Shown in pieces: positions 11,852-21,149 of a stretch of DNA of 64,000 nt. Positions within the stretch are counted from its first letter, which is position 1. Every line of letters starts with the position of its first letter. The stretch lies in the NCBI GenBank assembly GCA_032622095.1, contig CP136066.1, forward strand, positions 157,565,152 to 157,629,151, written 5' to 3'. The notes under the pieces were generated by a model that was given only the letters and a program-made list of their open reading frames with translations, was not told the origin of the DNA and did no database searches. The translations under genes and the position numbers were made by a program. This DNA comes from Siphonodentalium dalli. Lineage: Eukaryota > Mollusca > Scaphopoda > Gadilida > Siphonodentaliidae.

Positions 11852-12616
11852 TGTGCCAAGACAACCACAGGGACATAACTTTCAACCCGGGAAGAAGATA
11901 GGAAATCTCTGTCAGAGGGGCGCTCGATTACCACACATATCAGCGTCGCTGTTGACCACATCTAGATCACAAAAGTACTGAGCACCAAATCGAATTAGCG
12001 AGCGTCCATGCAATAACATAGGGAAATGATTTGTGGAGTAAACAGAACACGGTCTTGAGGATTATCAAGACCAGATGTATCGCCTAGAAAGCTACTGAAA
12101 CCAGGAGAGTTAATAGGACCCATGGGGAGATGACGATAACTCAATTACCCTAAGTACGATGAACCGACGCGCCGTGAAAATACACATGGCCGTCATTAGC
12201 AGACACTGGGTATTTTAGGAAGAAGAAGCCGACATGATAAGACAGTTCTAACCAGTTTCTATCTGACCAACACAAGCGATCATCACGAACCCTCGGACGC
12301 TTAGAAGAGCAGAGTGGAGTAATGGACGGAAATACAAGGTAAACATTATGCTCTTGTATTTCTAACAACGCCCCACTGATGCGCCGACGGCGGAAGAAGA
12401 ATATGAGACGACAGGAAGATAAACTCAACCGGAACTCAACCGAGTAGAAGACAAGCAGATACATCCAACCTATGAAGACGGAAGAAGATCCCAACCCAAG
12501 CAGACGACAGGAAGAGAAACCCAGATACCGATGATTGAACATTATTGACTTTGTTATATATAAATAATCAAACCGTTCTGATAGCCTTAAGAGTTATATG
12601 TACCCGTATTGGCACA
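11852..12616 (+). repeat. 5' long terminal repeat
   Basis: 765 bp, ends TGTGCCAA..TTGGCACA. A TATA-like TTATATATAAATAA lies near 12554 close to its right end, suggesting the transcription start is in the last ~50 bases. A 130-codon antisense open frame appears identically in both LTRs and has no recognised product. Confidence 0.92.
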
Positions 12617-12627
12617 TATCTCTTAAC

Positions 12628-12648
12628 TGGTGCCTTCGAGCCAGGATC
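12628..12648 (+). other. Putative primer-binding site
   Basis: TGGTGCCTTCGAGCCAGGAT begins 11 bases after the 5' LTR. The leading TGG is the complement of a tRNA CCA end, and position and length fit a tRNA primer site. The tRNA species cannot be named by eye. Confidence 0.6.
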
Positions 12649-12728
12649 TGAACGCTAATCACAGACACAACGTGAAGCCAGAAGAGGAACAGTGTGCACA
12701 GAAACAGTGTGGGAAAATTCGCAAAACG

Positions 12729-12734
12729 TGAGTC
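12729..12734 (+). promoter_or_regulatory. Candidate splice donor in the retrotransposon leader
   Basis: AAAAC|GTGAGT lies 24 bases before the Gag start codon. It matches the donor consensus and could pair with the acceptor ending at 16536 to make a spliced message for the 3' ORF, as in retroviral env mRNAs. This is inference. Confidence 0.4.
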
Positions 12735-12752
12735 TAATTGTTTATTATCATA

Positions 12753-13841
12753 ATGGCTACCCAACAACAACAATCAGCTGGTGTTCTCGCCCCATTAACA
12801 GAATCTATCAATTCTCAAATTGCTGCAATGGCCATGACTACGGTGACACAGGTAGTGACGTCATTTGACGGGGACCCCACGAAATACCACGGGTGGGTCA
12901 AGTCGATAGAAAAATGCGCGATCCTAACCGGCGCTAACGAAGCAAAGAAGCCCTATATGGCATTTCAGAGCGCGACGGGCCCCGTATCAGATTTTTCACA
13001 AAGATATTTGGCCACGAATCCTAACGCCACGTGGCAAGACACAAAAACTGAATTATCTAGTCGATTTGCCGAGATAAATGACATTCAATTCGCCTTTTCG
13101 ATGCTAAGAAAAATCAAGCAAAAACAAAACGAAAATTTACATGTGCTTGCCGAACGGATTTTGGAGATCGCGATTGTGGCATACCGAGAGCAGCCCGGCG
13201 GGATCAACGCGGTTGAAGGCCAACTCGTAGGGTTTTATATTGACGCTTTAAGAAGCGACAGTTTGAAAATGAAGTTGATCAGGGATGCGCCGAAGACACT
13301 AAAATTGGCAGCCGACATCGCCATGCGGGAAATGGGGATCCGACGGGTATTCAACCTACGAACGGGCCGCGAAAATTACAACGAAAACGAACCGGAAGCA
13401 ATGGAAATCGATAGTTTCAGAAACAAACGCGCGAGGGCAACCTGCGATATATGCGCAAGCGATAACCACACGACCCGTGAACACCGATCACGCCCGAGAC
13501 AGGTGCATGTCGATGCGGTGGTTAAACCACGAACGGTCGAATGTTGGACGTGTCAAGGTGACCATTTCGCTCGCGACTGCCCCTTTAAGACCGAAAACCG
13601 AAGGCACGTATCTTGCTGGGGTTGCAACAGTAATCACTTGGCTAGAAATTGCCCCTCTAAATCCGGAGATTCGAAGCAAAAGCAATGGAACACGCCAGTA
13701 ACGCCACCTAGGGGAATCCGCCGAGATCAGCCGAACCGATCACGTGACATATCCCATGATACACCGCGACACAGCCCGAGATATCCGACATTAAACGAAC
13801 CGCCACGAATGATGACCCCGCCCACATATGCAAAAAACTAA
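12753..13841 (+). CDS. gag: Gag-like capsid/nucleocapsid protein of LTR element
   Basis: The structural protein that packages element RNA in virus-like particles in the cytoplasm. The chosen start is the ATG of MATQQQQ, giving 362 residues; the frame is open slightly further left without ATG. The capsid region contains VTSFDGDPTKYHGWVKSIEK and a retrotransposon-Gag-like helix block with RKIKQKQNENLHVLAERIL. Three zinc knuckles follow at 13442-13655: a first C-x2-C-x4-H-x4-H and two C-x2-C-x3-H-x4-C, one residue shorter than the usual spacing. The C terminus is basic and Pro-rich and ends with PPTY, a PPxY late-domain-like motif. The stop codon directly follows an A-AAA-AAC heptamer. The frame is intact. 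Confidence 0.85.
   Translation: MATQQQQSAGVLAPLTESINSQIAAMAMTTVTQVVTSFDGDPTKYHGWVKSIEKCAILTGANEAKKPYMAFQSATGPVSDFSQRYLATNPNATWQDTKTELSSRFAEINDIQFAFSMLRKIKQKQNENLHVLAERILEIAIVAYREQPGGINAVEGQLVGFYIDALRSDSLKMKLIRDAPKTLKLAADIAMREMGIRRVFNLRTGRENYNENEPEAMEIDSFRNKRARATCDICASDNHTTREHRSRPRQVHVDAVVKPRTVECWTCQGDHFARDCPFKTENRRHVSCWGCNSNHLARNCPSKSGDSKQKQWNTPVTPPRGIRRDQPNRSRDISHDTPRHSPRYPTLNEPPRMMTPPTYAKN
13832..13838 (+). promoter_or_regulatory. -1 ribosomal frameshift heptamer at the gag-pro junction
   Basis: A AAA AAC is in phase with Gag codons and is followed at once by the gag stop TAA (13839-13841). This is the same heptamer type used at retroviral gag-pro junctions. The -1 frame is open from here through the protease. 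After an 8-base spacer a small hairpin, CCTC(13847-13850) with GAGG(13856-13859), could act as stimulator. Confidence 0.7.
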
Positions 13842-15424
13842 GGAATCCTCTCATTGAGGCCACAAATGGGAGGAAATATAACATAAATATTGTAGGGAAC
13901 CCCAGCTCCTGTTTAGTTAGAATAGGTAAAAATAAATATCGCTCATTAGTGGATAGTGGTGCGGAAGTATCATTGATTCACAAACGCGTCTATGACGCAT
14001 TACAGTTCCGACCGAAACTAACTAGGGAACACATCAACCTTAGCTCCGTGAATGGGAAGTCACTGGGCGTACTTGGTAGCGTGGAACTGACCTTCAGAAT
14101 GGCGAAACTAAAATTAACCCATAAATTTTATGTGGCGAATGATATGACCCGGAATATGATCTTGGGGAGGGATTGGTTGACCTCTCGGGGGGTCAGACTA
14201 TATTATGATCTGGGATGCCTCAAGGTCAGTGACGTGTACGTCCCATTGGAATCGGACGCGCACATAGCTTCCCTGCTGAGATTGACCAGCAAGGTTAGCT
14301 TAAAGCCTCAAACATCAACTTTATGTATGGGAAAATCAAAAAACTTAGCTTCTCTTCACAAGTCGACATTAATAGAGGTTGCCCAAATCAAGAAAGGTTA
14401 CCTAGCATCAAAACCCGGTTTGGAGGTAAGGAATTCGATTTCGGAACTAGGTAAAAGACATCAAGTCCCATTGCTACTTGTGAACAACACTAATAAAACC
14501 GTTTATCTACGGCGCGGCAGTGTAGTTGGAAAATCAGTCACGTATGGACAAAGACGCAATCGTGCTGGGAAAGGTTATTGTCAAATAACATTACAGCAAC
14601 AGCCTAAATCATTTATGATGGTACACAAACACGTGAAACAGGCGAAACGCCAACAAGCAGCGAAATTTAACAAAAAGGCCACAGACACCAAATTCGAGAT
14701 TGGCGAGGCCGTCTATGTGAAGAATCATTTACGAAAAAGCAAACTTGAAAGCAAATGGAAACCCTACTTCCGCATAACCAAGCAAATAACGCCCGTTACT
14801 TTCGAGTTAAGGAACCAATTAACTGGGAAAGTCACACAATCCCACGCTGAACACATGCGAAAAGCCAACCTTGAATGGGAAATCCCCAAAACTGACAACA
14901 ACAAGCGTGCTCAAACGTATGTTGTTCCCCCCGAAGACGAAGATAGCGACGTTCCTGCCCCTAACCCTGTGGGTGGGTCTTCTGGCGATGAAACAGAACC
15001 ATTACCAGATGATGTAATCGCTCGATATCGGAGACAATGTTCGGACTCCGATGACGAAGATGTCCCTTTAAGCGAGCTTAAGATGCGCTTACAGCGTAGG
15101 AAAACGCGACTCGCGCGCTCAGAGCCGCTACAAAACCCTGACTCGTCCATGGACGAGAGACCAGAGCCGAGTGCCAAGGCACGACGCGCTCCAGCGCCTC
15201 GTCGAAACGGGCGCAAAGTAACAAAGATGTTTACAAGTGATGACAGCTCAGAGGATGAGTTAATGGAAGTGGCCGCCATTGAACAAAACCCTCGTGAATC
15301 TAGGCCCGTACCGGCCCCTCGCAAGTGTAAGCAGCTCATGAATGGAGCGAGCATCAACTTAATAGGCAAACCGTCGCTTCAAGCCCTGCTATCAGCGATA
15401 ATAATAGAGTGCTCGAAACAGTGA
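13832..15424 (+). CDS. Protease fused to integrase C-terminal domain (in-frame pol deletion)
   Basis: The frame is entered by -1 frameshift from Gag and is about 530 codons long. An aspartic protease comes first: the active-site loop VDSGAEVSLIH near 13945-13980 and the second signature MILGRDWL near 14157-14180. After a linker, the sequence passes near 14580-14620 straight into an integrase C-terminal (GPY/F-type) domain: FEIGEAVYVKN, KLESKWKPYFRI and QSHAEHMRKANLEWEIPK (about 14690-14890). Reverse transcriptase, RNase H, zinc-binding and catalytic integrase domains that normally lie between are missing without breaking the frame. The last 170 residues are acidic, Ser/Pro-rich and unassigned. 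The product may supply protease but cannot copy or integrate DNA. Confidence 0.8.
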   Translation, partial: KKLRNPLIEATNGRKYNINIVGNPSSCLVRIGKNKYRSLVDSGAEVSLIHKRVYDALQFRPKLTREHINLSSVNGKSLGVLGSVELTFRMAKLKLTHKFYVANDMTRNMILGRDWLTSRGVRLYYDLGCLKVSDVYVPLESDAHIASLLRLTSKVSLKPQTSTLCMGKSKNLASLHKSTLIEVAQIKKGYLASKPGLEVRNSISELGKRHQVPLLLVNNTNKTVYLRRGSVVGKSVTYGQRRNRAGKGYCQITLQQQPKSFMMVHKHVKQAKRQQAAKFNKKATDTKFEIGEAVYVKNHLRKSKLESKWKPYFRITKQITPVTFELRNQLTGKVTQSHAEHMRKANLEWEIPKTDNNKRAQTYVVPPEDEDSDVPAPNPVGGSSGDETEPLPDDVIARYRRQCSDSDDEDVPLSELKMRLQRRKTRLARSEPLQNPDSSMDERPEPSAKARRAPAPRRNGRKVTKMFTSDDSSEDELMEVAAIEQNPRESRPVPAPRKCKQLMNGASINLIGKPSLQALLSAIIIECSKQ

Positions 15425-15784
15425 CCTGGGGTCCATTACAGAAGAAATGCGACCCTACCCTTAACTGGCTTATTGGCAAACCTAACCTGGCTTCGTAAAT
15501 GTTGAAAATAGTTAGCCCGACGCCCCAGACCGAATCGCGAATAAATAGTCATGTTCGGATCAATGACAGGTCGCGCGCCCCATGAAACCCGGCACGTGCG
15601 CATGGCGATTTAATAAATAAAGCTTTGAACTTTGCAATCGCGCACCGAGAGATAACGAGCACCACGGCGACGTGCACACCGCCACCCTTAGGGTTACTAC
15701 GTTTGAGAGCACCCCGCTCAAATAAACACGATCGAAAATATGCTCACGACTGACTTAGTGAACGAAAAAGTATTACCCCAATGA
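15425..15784 (+). other. Retrotransposon segment between ORF2 and ORF3
   Basis: No open frame of note. It is GC-richer than the flanking genome and contains GCGCGCCCC-like and CGCGCACCG stretches. Function is unknown. Confidence 0.4.
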
Positions 15785-16075
15785 ATGGTAGAGATGGCCA
15801 GGGTGGTATTTTGCCCTAGTAACGTAGTTACAGTAGTAATTTTCATTATCTTGACTGACCGATTCTGGTGGAAATTTGTTAAACATCAGTTGCCAAGGTT
15901 AGCCGTTATGTATAATAAGCAGTTAGACCAGCGACCTGAGGATATCCCGAATGCCGTGTTCAAAGAACCCATCGACGAAGCAATGGAGACGGATGCACCA
16001 AAGCCGTCTGCGCTATTCCGGGACAACACTCAGGAACGCCTACATGTATATCCAATTATAGCCGTCAGAGGCTGA
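15785..16075 (+). CDS. Retrotransposon ORF3, small predicted membrane protein
   Basis: 96 residues from an ATG. Residues about 7-25 (VVFCPSNVVTVVIFIILT) form one hydrophobic segment, followed by a basic aromatic patch (FWWKFVKHQLPRL) and a hydrophilic, acidic tail. This looks like a single-pass signal-anchored protein placed where retroviral accessory or env genes lie. No homology was recognised. It could be non-functional or the remnant of a longer protein. Confidence 0.45.
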   Translation: MVEMARVVFCPSNVVTVVIFIILTDRFWWKFVKHQLPRLAVMYNKQLDQRPEDIPNAVFKEPIDEAMETDAPKPSALFRDNTQERLHVYPIIAVRG

Positions 16076-16078
16076 CCA

Positions 16079-16543
16079 CATCTGTGGCGGATTTGGATTA
16101 GTATTAATTATGTATCGTATATTAATGTATTCCGAATTTCCTCCGTAATTATTGTTGCGCGGATATCAGAATCATTTGCATGTATATAGACATTTATGCA
16201 TTTCATATATTTCAAATATTAATTGTTGCATAACGATGTCCAGGGTATTATAGTTGTATAATCATCAGAATGATTATAGCAAGCGTTGAATAGGGACTAT
16301 AAATCCCGACATTCGGTCATAAGTTTTGATGATTGAAATCAATCACCCCGACTTATCTTGTGTTTAACTGTTCGTCAACCAATCCATCTATATAATTAGT
16401 TGTAAATTCCATTTTCGTATTGGGCCGATCTGACGACCCTCAAGCGATACCGATAAATTGGAAAAGTAACCATTGTGTATACTGACTGTGTCATTTGTTC
16501 TCAAACCTCACACAAATATCCGTTTGAGTATTACAGGCTGACC
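16079..16543 (+). other. Retrotransposon spacer before ORF4, with candidate splice acceptor
   Basis: AT-rich, no ORF with features. TTTGAGTATTACAG ends at 16536 and is a good acceptor placed seven bases before the ORF4 start codon. Confidence 0.45.
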
Positions 16544-17065
16544 ATGGCGGTGGAACAAGGGTCGACCAGTTGTCAGAACCTACCCCCATACTCGGACATT
16601 GAGGACGAAAATACCTCGACATCCGATGATGACGATATGACACCCAATTCAGATGCACGACCATCCACCAGCAGGCGGCCGCATGAAAGCTACCTCGACA
16701 TGATGCCGCGCATGCAGTCACCCACATCCTACAACCAGCCATGGGTACAGCCTTACAACGAGCATAGACGATATTACGCGATGCAGTCACCTCCCCCGCC
16801 TTACAGCCCGCCCAGAGAATCTGAAGATGCACTCATCGACATCGACCCCGATTGGTACTACTTCACGGACGAACACCGACAGCCGATCCAGACTCGCCAG
16901 CGAACCTACGCTAGAGCACGACAGCAGCCGTACCAACGACACCGACGGACATACGAACAACAGAGGCCTCTCATTCACCGATGCCGCTGTTGCGAAACAC
17001 TTCGACGAATCATCGACCTGCTGCGCAGCGACGAATTGGACTTGCGATTTCAAGATCAACTTTAA
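16544..17065 (+). CDS. Retrotransposon ORF4, PPxY-containing acidic/basic protein
   Basis: 173 residues from an ATG in strong context (GACCATGG). The N-terminal third holds LPPYSD and an acidic DEN..SDDDD run. The middle has PPPPYSPP, a classic PPxY late-domain or WW-ligand motif, then LIDIDPDWYY. The C-terminal third is very basic (Arg/Gln-rich) and ends with a CRCC cluster and a short Leu-rich amphipathic helix. Nothing suggests an envelope protein: there is no signal peptide and no membrane span. A splice acceptor lies just upstream. Function is unknown; the PPxY motifs, shared with the Gag C terminus, suggest a role in particle release or in recruiting WW-domain ligases. Confidence 0.5.
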   Translation: MAVEQGSTSCQNLPPYSDIEDENTSTSDDDDMTPNSDARPSTSRRPHESYLDMMPRMQSPTSYNQPWVQPYNEHRRYYAMQSPPPPYSPPRESEDALIDIDPDWYYFTDEHRQPIQTRQRTYARARQQPYQRHRRTYEQQRPLIHRCRCCETLRRIIDLLRSDELDLRFQDQL

Positions 17066-17068
17066 ATC

Positions 17069-17086
17069 GAAAAAGTGAAGGAGTAA
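17069..17086 (+). other. Polypurine tract
   Basis: GAAAAAGTGAAGGAGTAA abuts the 3' LTR. It is purine-rich except for two T residues, in the expected place for plus-strand priming. Confidence 0.7.
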
Positions 17087-17851
17087 TGTGCCAAGACAAC
17101 CACAGGGACATAACTTTCAACCCGGGAAGAAGATAGGAAATCTCTGTCAGAGGGGCGCTCGATTACCACACATATCAGCGTCGCTGTTGACCACATCTAG
17201 ATCACAAAAGTACTGAGCACCAAATCGAATTAGCGAGCGTCCATGCAATAACATAGGGAAATGATTTGTGGAGTAAACAGAACACGGTCTTGAGGATTAT
17301 CAAGACCAGATGTATCGCCTAGAAAGCTACTGAAACCAGGAGAGTTAATAGGACCCATGGGGAGATGACGATAACTCAATTACCCTAAGTACGATGAACC
17401 GACGCGCCGTGAAAATACACATGGCCGTCATTAGCAGACACTGGGTATTTTAGGAAGAAGAAGCCGACATGATAAGACAGTTCTAACCAGTTTCTATCTG
17501 ACCAACACAAGCGATCATCACGAACCCTCGGACGCTTAGAAGAGCAGAGTGGAGTAATGGACGGAAATACAAGGTAAACATTATGCTCTTGTATTTCTAA
17601 CAACGCCCCACTGATGCGCCGACGGCGGAAGAAGAATATGAGACGACAGGAAGATAAACTCAACCGGAACTCAACCGAGTAGAAGACAAGCAGATACATC
17701 CAACCTATGAAGACGGAAGAAGATCCCAACCCAAGCAGACGACAGGAAGAGAAACCCAGATACCGATGATTGAACATTATTGACTTTGTTATATATAAAT
17801 AATCAAACCGTTCTGATAGCCTTAAGAGTTATATGTACCCGTATTGGCACA
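17087..17851 (+). repeat. 3' long terminal repeat
   Basis: 765 bp, same length as the 5' LTR, and I saw no mismatch on reading the two side by side. CATG follows as target-site duplication. Confidence 0.92.
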
Positions 17852-20584
17852 CATGCTGCAGGGAAAATGGGACCAGTTTTTCTTTCTGTTACTTCTATAA
17901 GTTTTTAACTCACCGAGACAAAGTCTCCAGTGGAGCTATAGTCATCACCCGTCATCCGTCCACATTTCTTTAAACATCTTCTTCTCCAGAACCATAAGAC
18001 TGAATGGTTTCATATTTGGTATGGTGGTTTCCTCAGTGACTGGGAATCAAATTTGTTCAAAATGGGGTCACCTGCTCAAATAGGGACAGATTCATGGCCA
18101 TAACCCTTTCCCTTCATAAGTAATTCTTATAATGACTTCTTCTCAAGAACCATTGGGCCTATTTAACTTGAGTTAGGTATGGAGTGGCCTTGGGTGACTA
18201 TGATTAAAGAAAATTCAAATGAGGTCACCCGGTCAATTAAGTGCGAAGTTGAAATGGGGTCACTGGGCCAAAAAGGTCCAATTAAAAAAAAATTAAAACA
18301 TTTATTTTAGATTGAACTCCCTGTTATTTGGCACTCTTGACTTCCTGTGATGAGGATATATTTATGAGTTGAAGTCATCTAATTGAAAGCAAAAGTGTTA
18401 AATTTGTATCTGCTACTTTCGACTGGGCCAGATAATCAAACAAATCCATATAATAGATTATATGGTTACATTTTCCATCTAAAAGAAAAATTATAATTTG
18501 TTGTCGAGCTAGACTGCTCAGAACACATGGGATTCCATCTCATATTTCAATTGAACTTTAATGACCCCCCCCCCCCCTCTTCCACAGTTATTTGTTTATC
18601 AAACATGTCAGACAAATAAAATCAGATGACCTGTGCAATTACCATCCACACATGACTCTGGCATGCTTATTGTAGTCAGTGTAAGAGGTAAGTTTAAAAA
18701 GAATTTGGTAATGTGAAATAATGAAAACACTGCAAGTGTTTCAGAACAGGGGTGTTTGACCCATCAATGGGCAAGGGGAAGCTTCTTGAATATTTGCATC
18801 GATAACCACATATGCCTAAATGGGATAACAGCTCCTACATCCATGATCACTTGGGGTCCATCCAGATGTTAAGTTTTTTTTGTTGATAAATTGAGCAAGG
18901 AGTTAAATCTAAATAAAATCAAATTGAAAAATATTTTTTTTTATTAAAATGTTTTTGTTATTATACGCCCGTTTGAAAAAACGGCCATATTATAGTATTG
19001 GTCTGTCCGTCCGGGCGTCCGTTAACCTGGTTTCCGGATGATAACTTTAGTTAGAGTGAACCAAATTTAATAAAATTTGGTATGTGGGTTTATTAGCCGA
19101 AAAGTAAGTTCAAGTTCGAATTTGGGTTCCGCCCGCCAATTTTCACCGAGTTATGCCCCTTATTTGACGTTTTTTGACTTAGAAAATCCTTGAAATTTGT
19201 TGTCCGGATGATAACTTTAGTATAGTTTATCGGAATGAATCCAAATTTGGTATATTACTTTCTCCCACCAAAACACAGGTCAAGTTCGAAGTTGGGTTCT
19301 GTCCGACCATTTTTGGCAGAGTTATGCCCCTTTTTCGACTCAGAAAATTCAGTTTTTCTTATGTTTTTTTGTTTCCGGATGATAACTCAATTTTGGAATG
19401 TTTATACGCAAAACCCGTTTTTTTGTGGATTACATATATCGAAATACAGCTCAAGTCCGAATTTCGTTTTAATCCGATAATTTTTGCGAGAGTTATGGCC
19501 CCTTTTTTTTACGTAATTTGACTTAGAAAATCCCTGAAATTTGTTGTCCGGATGATAACTTTAGTTAGAGTGAACCGATTTCAATCAAATTTGGTATGTG
19601 GGTTTATTAGGAGAAAAATAGCTCAAGTTCGAATTTGGGTTCCGTCCGCCAATTTTCCCCAGAGAGGGCGTATTTTGCACGCCCAGCGTAGCTCTTGTTT
19701 TTATATATTTATGGGGATTTGAAATTTAAGTGGGCTTTTAAATACAATATGGGGACAACGCATGCCTAATAAAAACAAGACAGTCAACGACTGTTCAGAC
19801 AACGACCTGACTAATGACTGTGACTCTGAAGACTACATAAGTCAATACTTGTCAAAACCCTTAATGGCACAGATGACCTTCCTTATAGGTTATAATTTAG
19901 AAATTAGTTACAAAATTATGAAATGACATCAAGAATATACTAACAGTATAGTATAATTATAGTATGAATGCGATATTATCCACAAAACACACTTTGTGTG
20001 AGCCGAGCATTTGTTTATATACAGCACCTAAAGCGTGAGCAATTAGCAAAACACTCAACACCATGGTGATTGTTTTAGTACAGTAATTCACGGTGACCCA
20101 TTCAACACCAATATCTTGAGTGGCAAAGATTAGCGAGCGATTTATTGGTATGTTGTAAACAACTTGGTGGCAGTTTTATTGTAAGTTCACTTAGTGTGGT
20201 CTCCGCAGTGTTAAGTGTTTTGCTTATTGCATATGCTTTACATTCTGTACTCCAACAGAATTTGGCTTTTGTTCACATAACACAGCGTACGAACTTGACA
20301 ATAACATATTATTTATGCGATATTTATGATTGGTATAAGAACAAGGTCTGTCATTAACGTATGTAACAATTTTCACAGCAATACCCACCGTGAAGGCCAT
20401 CCAAACTAATTCTGAATAAGGACATAGCTAGAGATTCTTTGCTGAATTATAGAAAATTAGAAATCCCACGAAAGATTATTTAGTGCCCAAATTTTATACC
20501 CTCACATGAAGCCAGGGTGTATATTATTTGCCCAAACCTTGAAATATGATATCCAACACATGTAATTAGAAGCTATTTAGCATT
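17852..20584. other. Intergenic region with a dispersed tandem repeat
   Basis: No gene. At 18961-19700 lie four ~165-bp units, each starting GGATGATAACTTTAG and containing GGTATGTGGGTTTATTAG- and GAATTTGGGTTCCG-like blocks. They are introduced by TTGGTCTGTCCGTCCGGGCG and closed by GCACGCCCAGCGTAGC. There is a C11 run near 18566. The rest is AT-rich with nothing recognised. Confidence 0.6.
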
Positions 20585-20689
20585 GGCATTCTATATATAT
20601 ACTCCCAAGTGAATGTTTTGTCTATAATATTTATTGCTGGACAATATTATAGACAAAACATTCACTTGGGAGTATATATATAGAATGCC
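20585..20689. repeat. Perfect 47-bp inverted repeat with 11-base loop
   Basis: The arm 20585-20631 (GGCATTCTATATATATACTC...) is exactly complementary to 20643-20689 by my reading. It interrupts the left end of a T2 element. It would fold as a long perfect hairpin if transcribed. Confidence 0.85.
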
Positions 20690-21149
20690 GACGCTTAATT
20701 TGTTTAAATCCCCAGATCACATTATATACAACATATTCCATATTATATACCATATGAAGATGAAGCTCCAAAATATTGTATTATCAACTTATCCGGACGA
20801 ATAAACTGTGAACATGTTGTTTTTGTCAAGGTACCGACATGTGTTCTGTGCTTAATTTCAATCTGGTCTGTACTGCTGGTCTATTATTCTCAATGGAAGG
20901 GGAATAATTATATATCTTAGTTGTGAATTATGATGCATTCTTGTGTCAATAACTGGGGGAACTCCTGGTGTGAATATGAGAATCTCTGTCAATTGGTGGA
21001 CACCCCCAGGACAGCTGTTGCGTATTCCGGTAGAATATATATAATATTGGTTCCTCTTCCAAATAGAATTCAATATGGAAATTTTTGTATATATAATGTG
21101 ATCTGGGCACTGTATGATTCGATAAATTCATAATTAAGTGGGCCTTTTT
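20690..21149. repeat. Miniature element, family T2, copy D
   Basis: It shares CCAGATCACATTATATAC, GAAGCTCCAAAATATTG and the right end AATTAAGTGGGCCTTTTT with copies at 10521, 38812 and 53341. The left terminal inverted repeat is damaged where the 47-bp hairpin abuts. Confidence 0.6.

Larger units (their letters stand above)
11852..17851 (+). mobile_element. LTR retrotransposon, 6.0 kb, polymerase-deleted (Ty3/gypsy-like)
   Basis: Two direct 765-bp LTRs enclose a 4.47-kb interior. Each LTR begins TGTGCCAA and ends TTGGCACA, and CATG flanks the element on both sides (11848-11851 and 17852-17855), a 4-bp target duplication. The interior holds a primer-binding site, Gag, a -1 frameshift signal, protease fused to the integrase C-terminal domain, two extra ORFs and a polypurine tract. 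Reverse transcriptase, RNase H and the integrase catalytic core are absent, so it must have moved with help from a related complete element. Gag, protease and the integrase tail fit Ty3/gypsy (Metaviridae); this is inferred without a tree. Structurally it matches Gag-bearing non-autonomous LTR elements. Confidence 0.9.

Noticed and set aside
12150-12542. 130-codon minus-strand frame, repeated at 17385-17777
   Set aside because: It lies inside both LTRs, antisense to the element, with no recognised domain; identity is explained by LTR duplication.
14911-15369. 152-codon minus-strand frame
   Set aside because: Shadow of the low-complexity acidic tail of the retrotransposon ORF2.
16544-17065. 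ORF4 as an envelope glycoprotein
   Set aside because: No signal peptide, membrane span, furin-like site or Cys pattern of an envelope protein; composition is Pro/Arg/Gln-rich.
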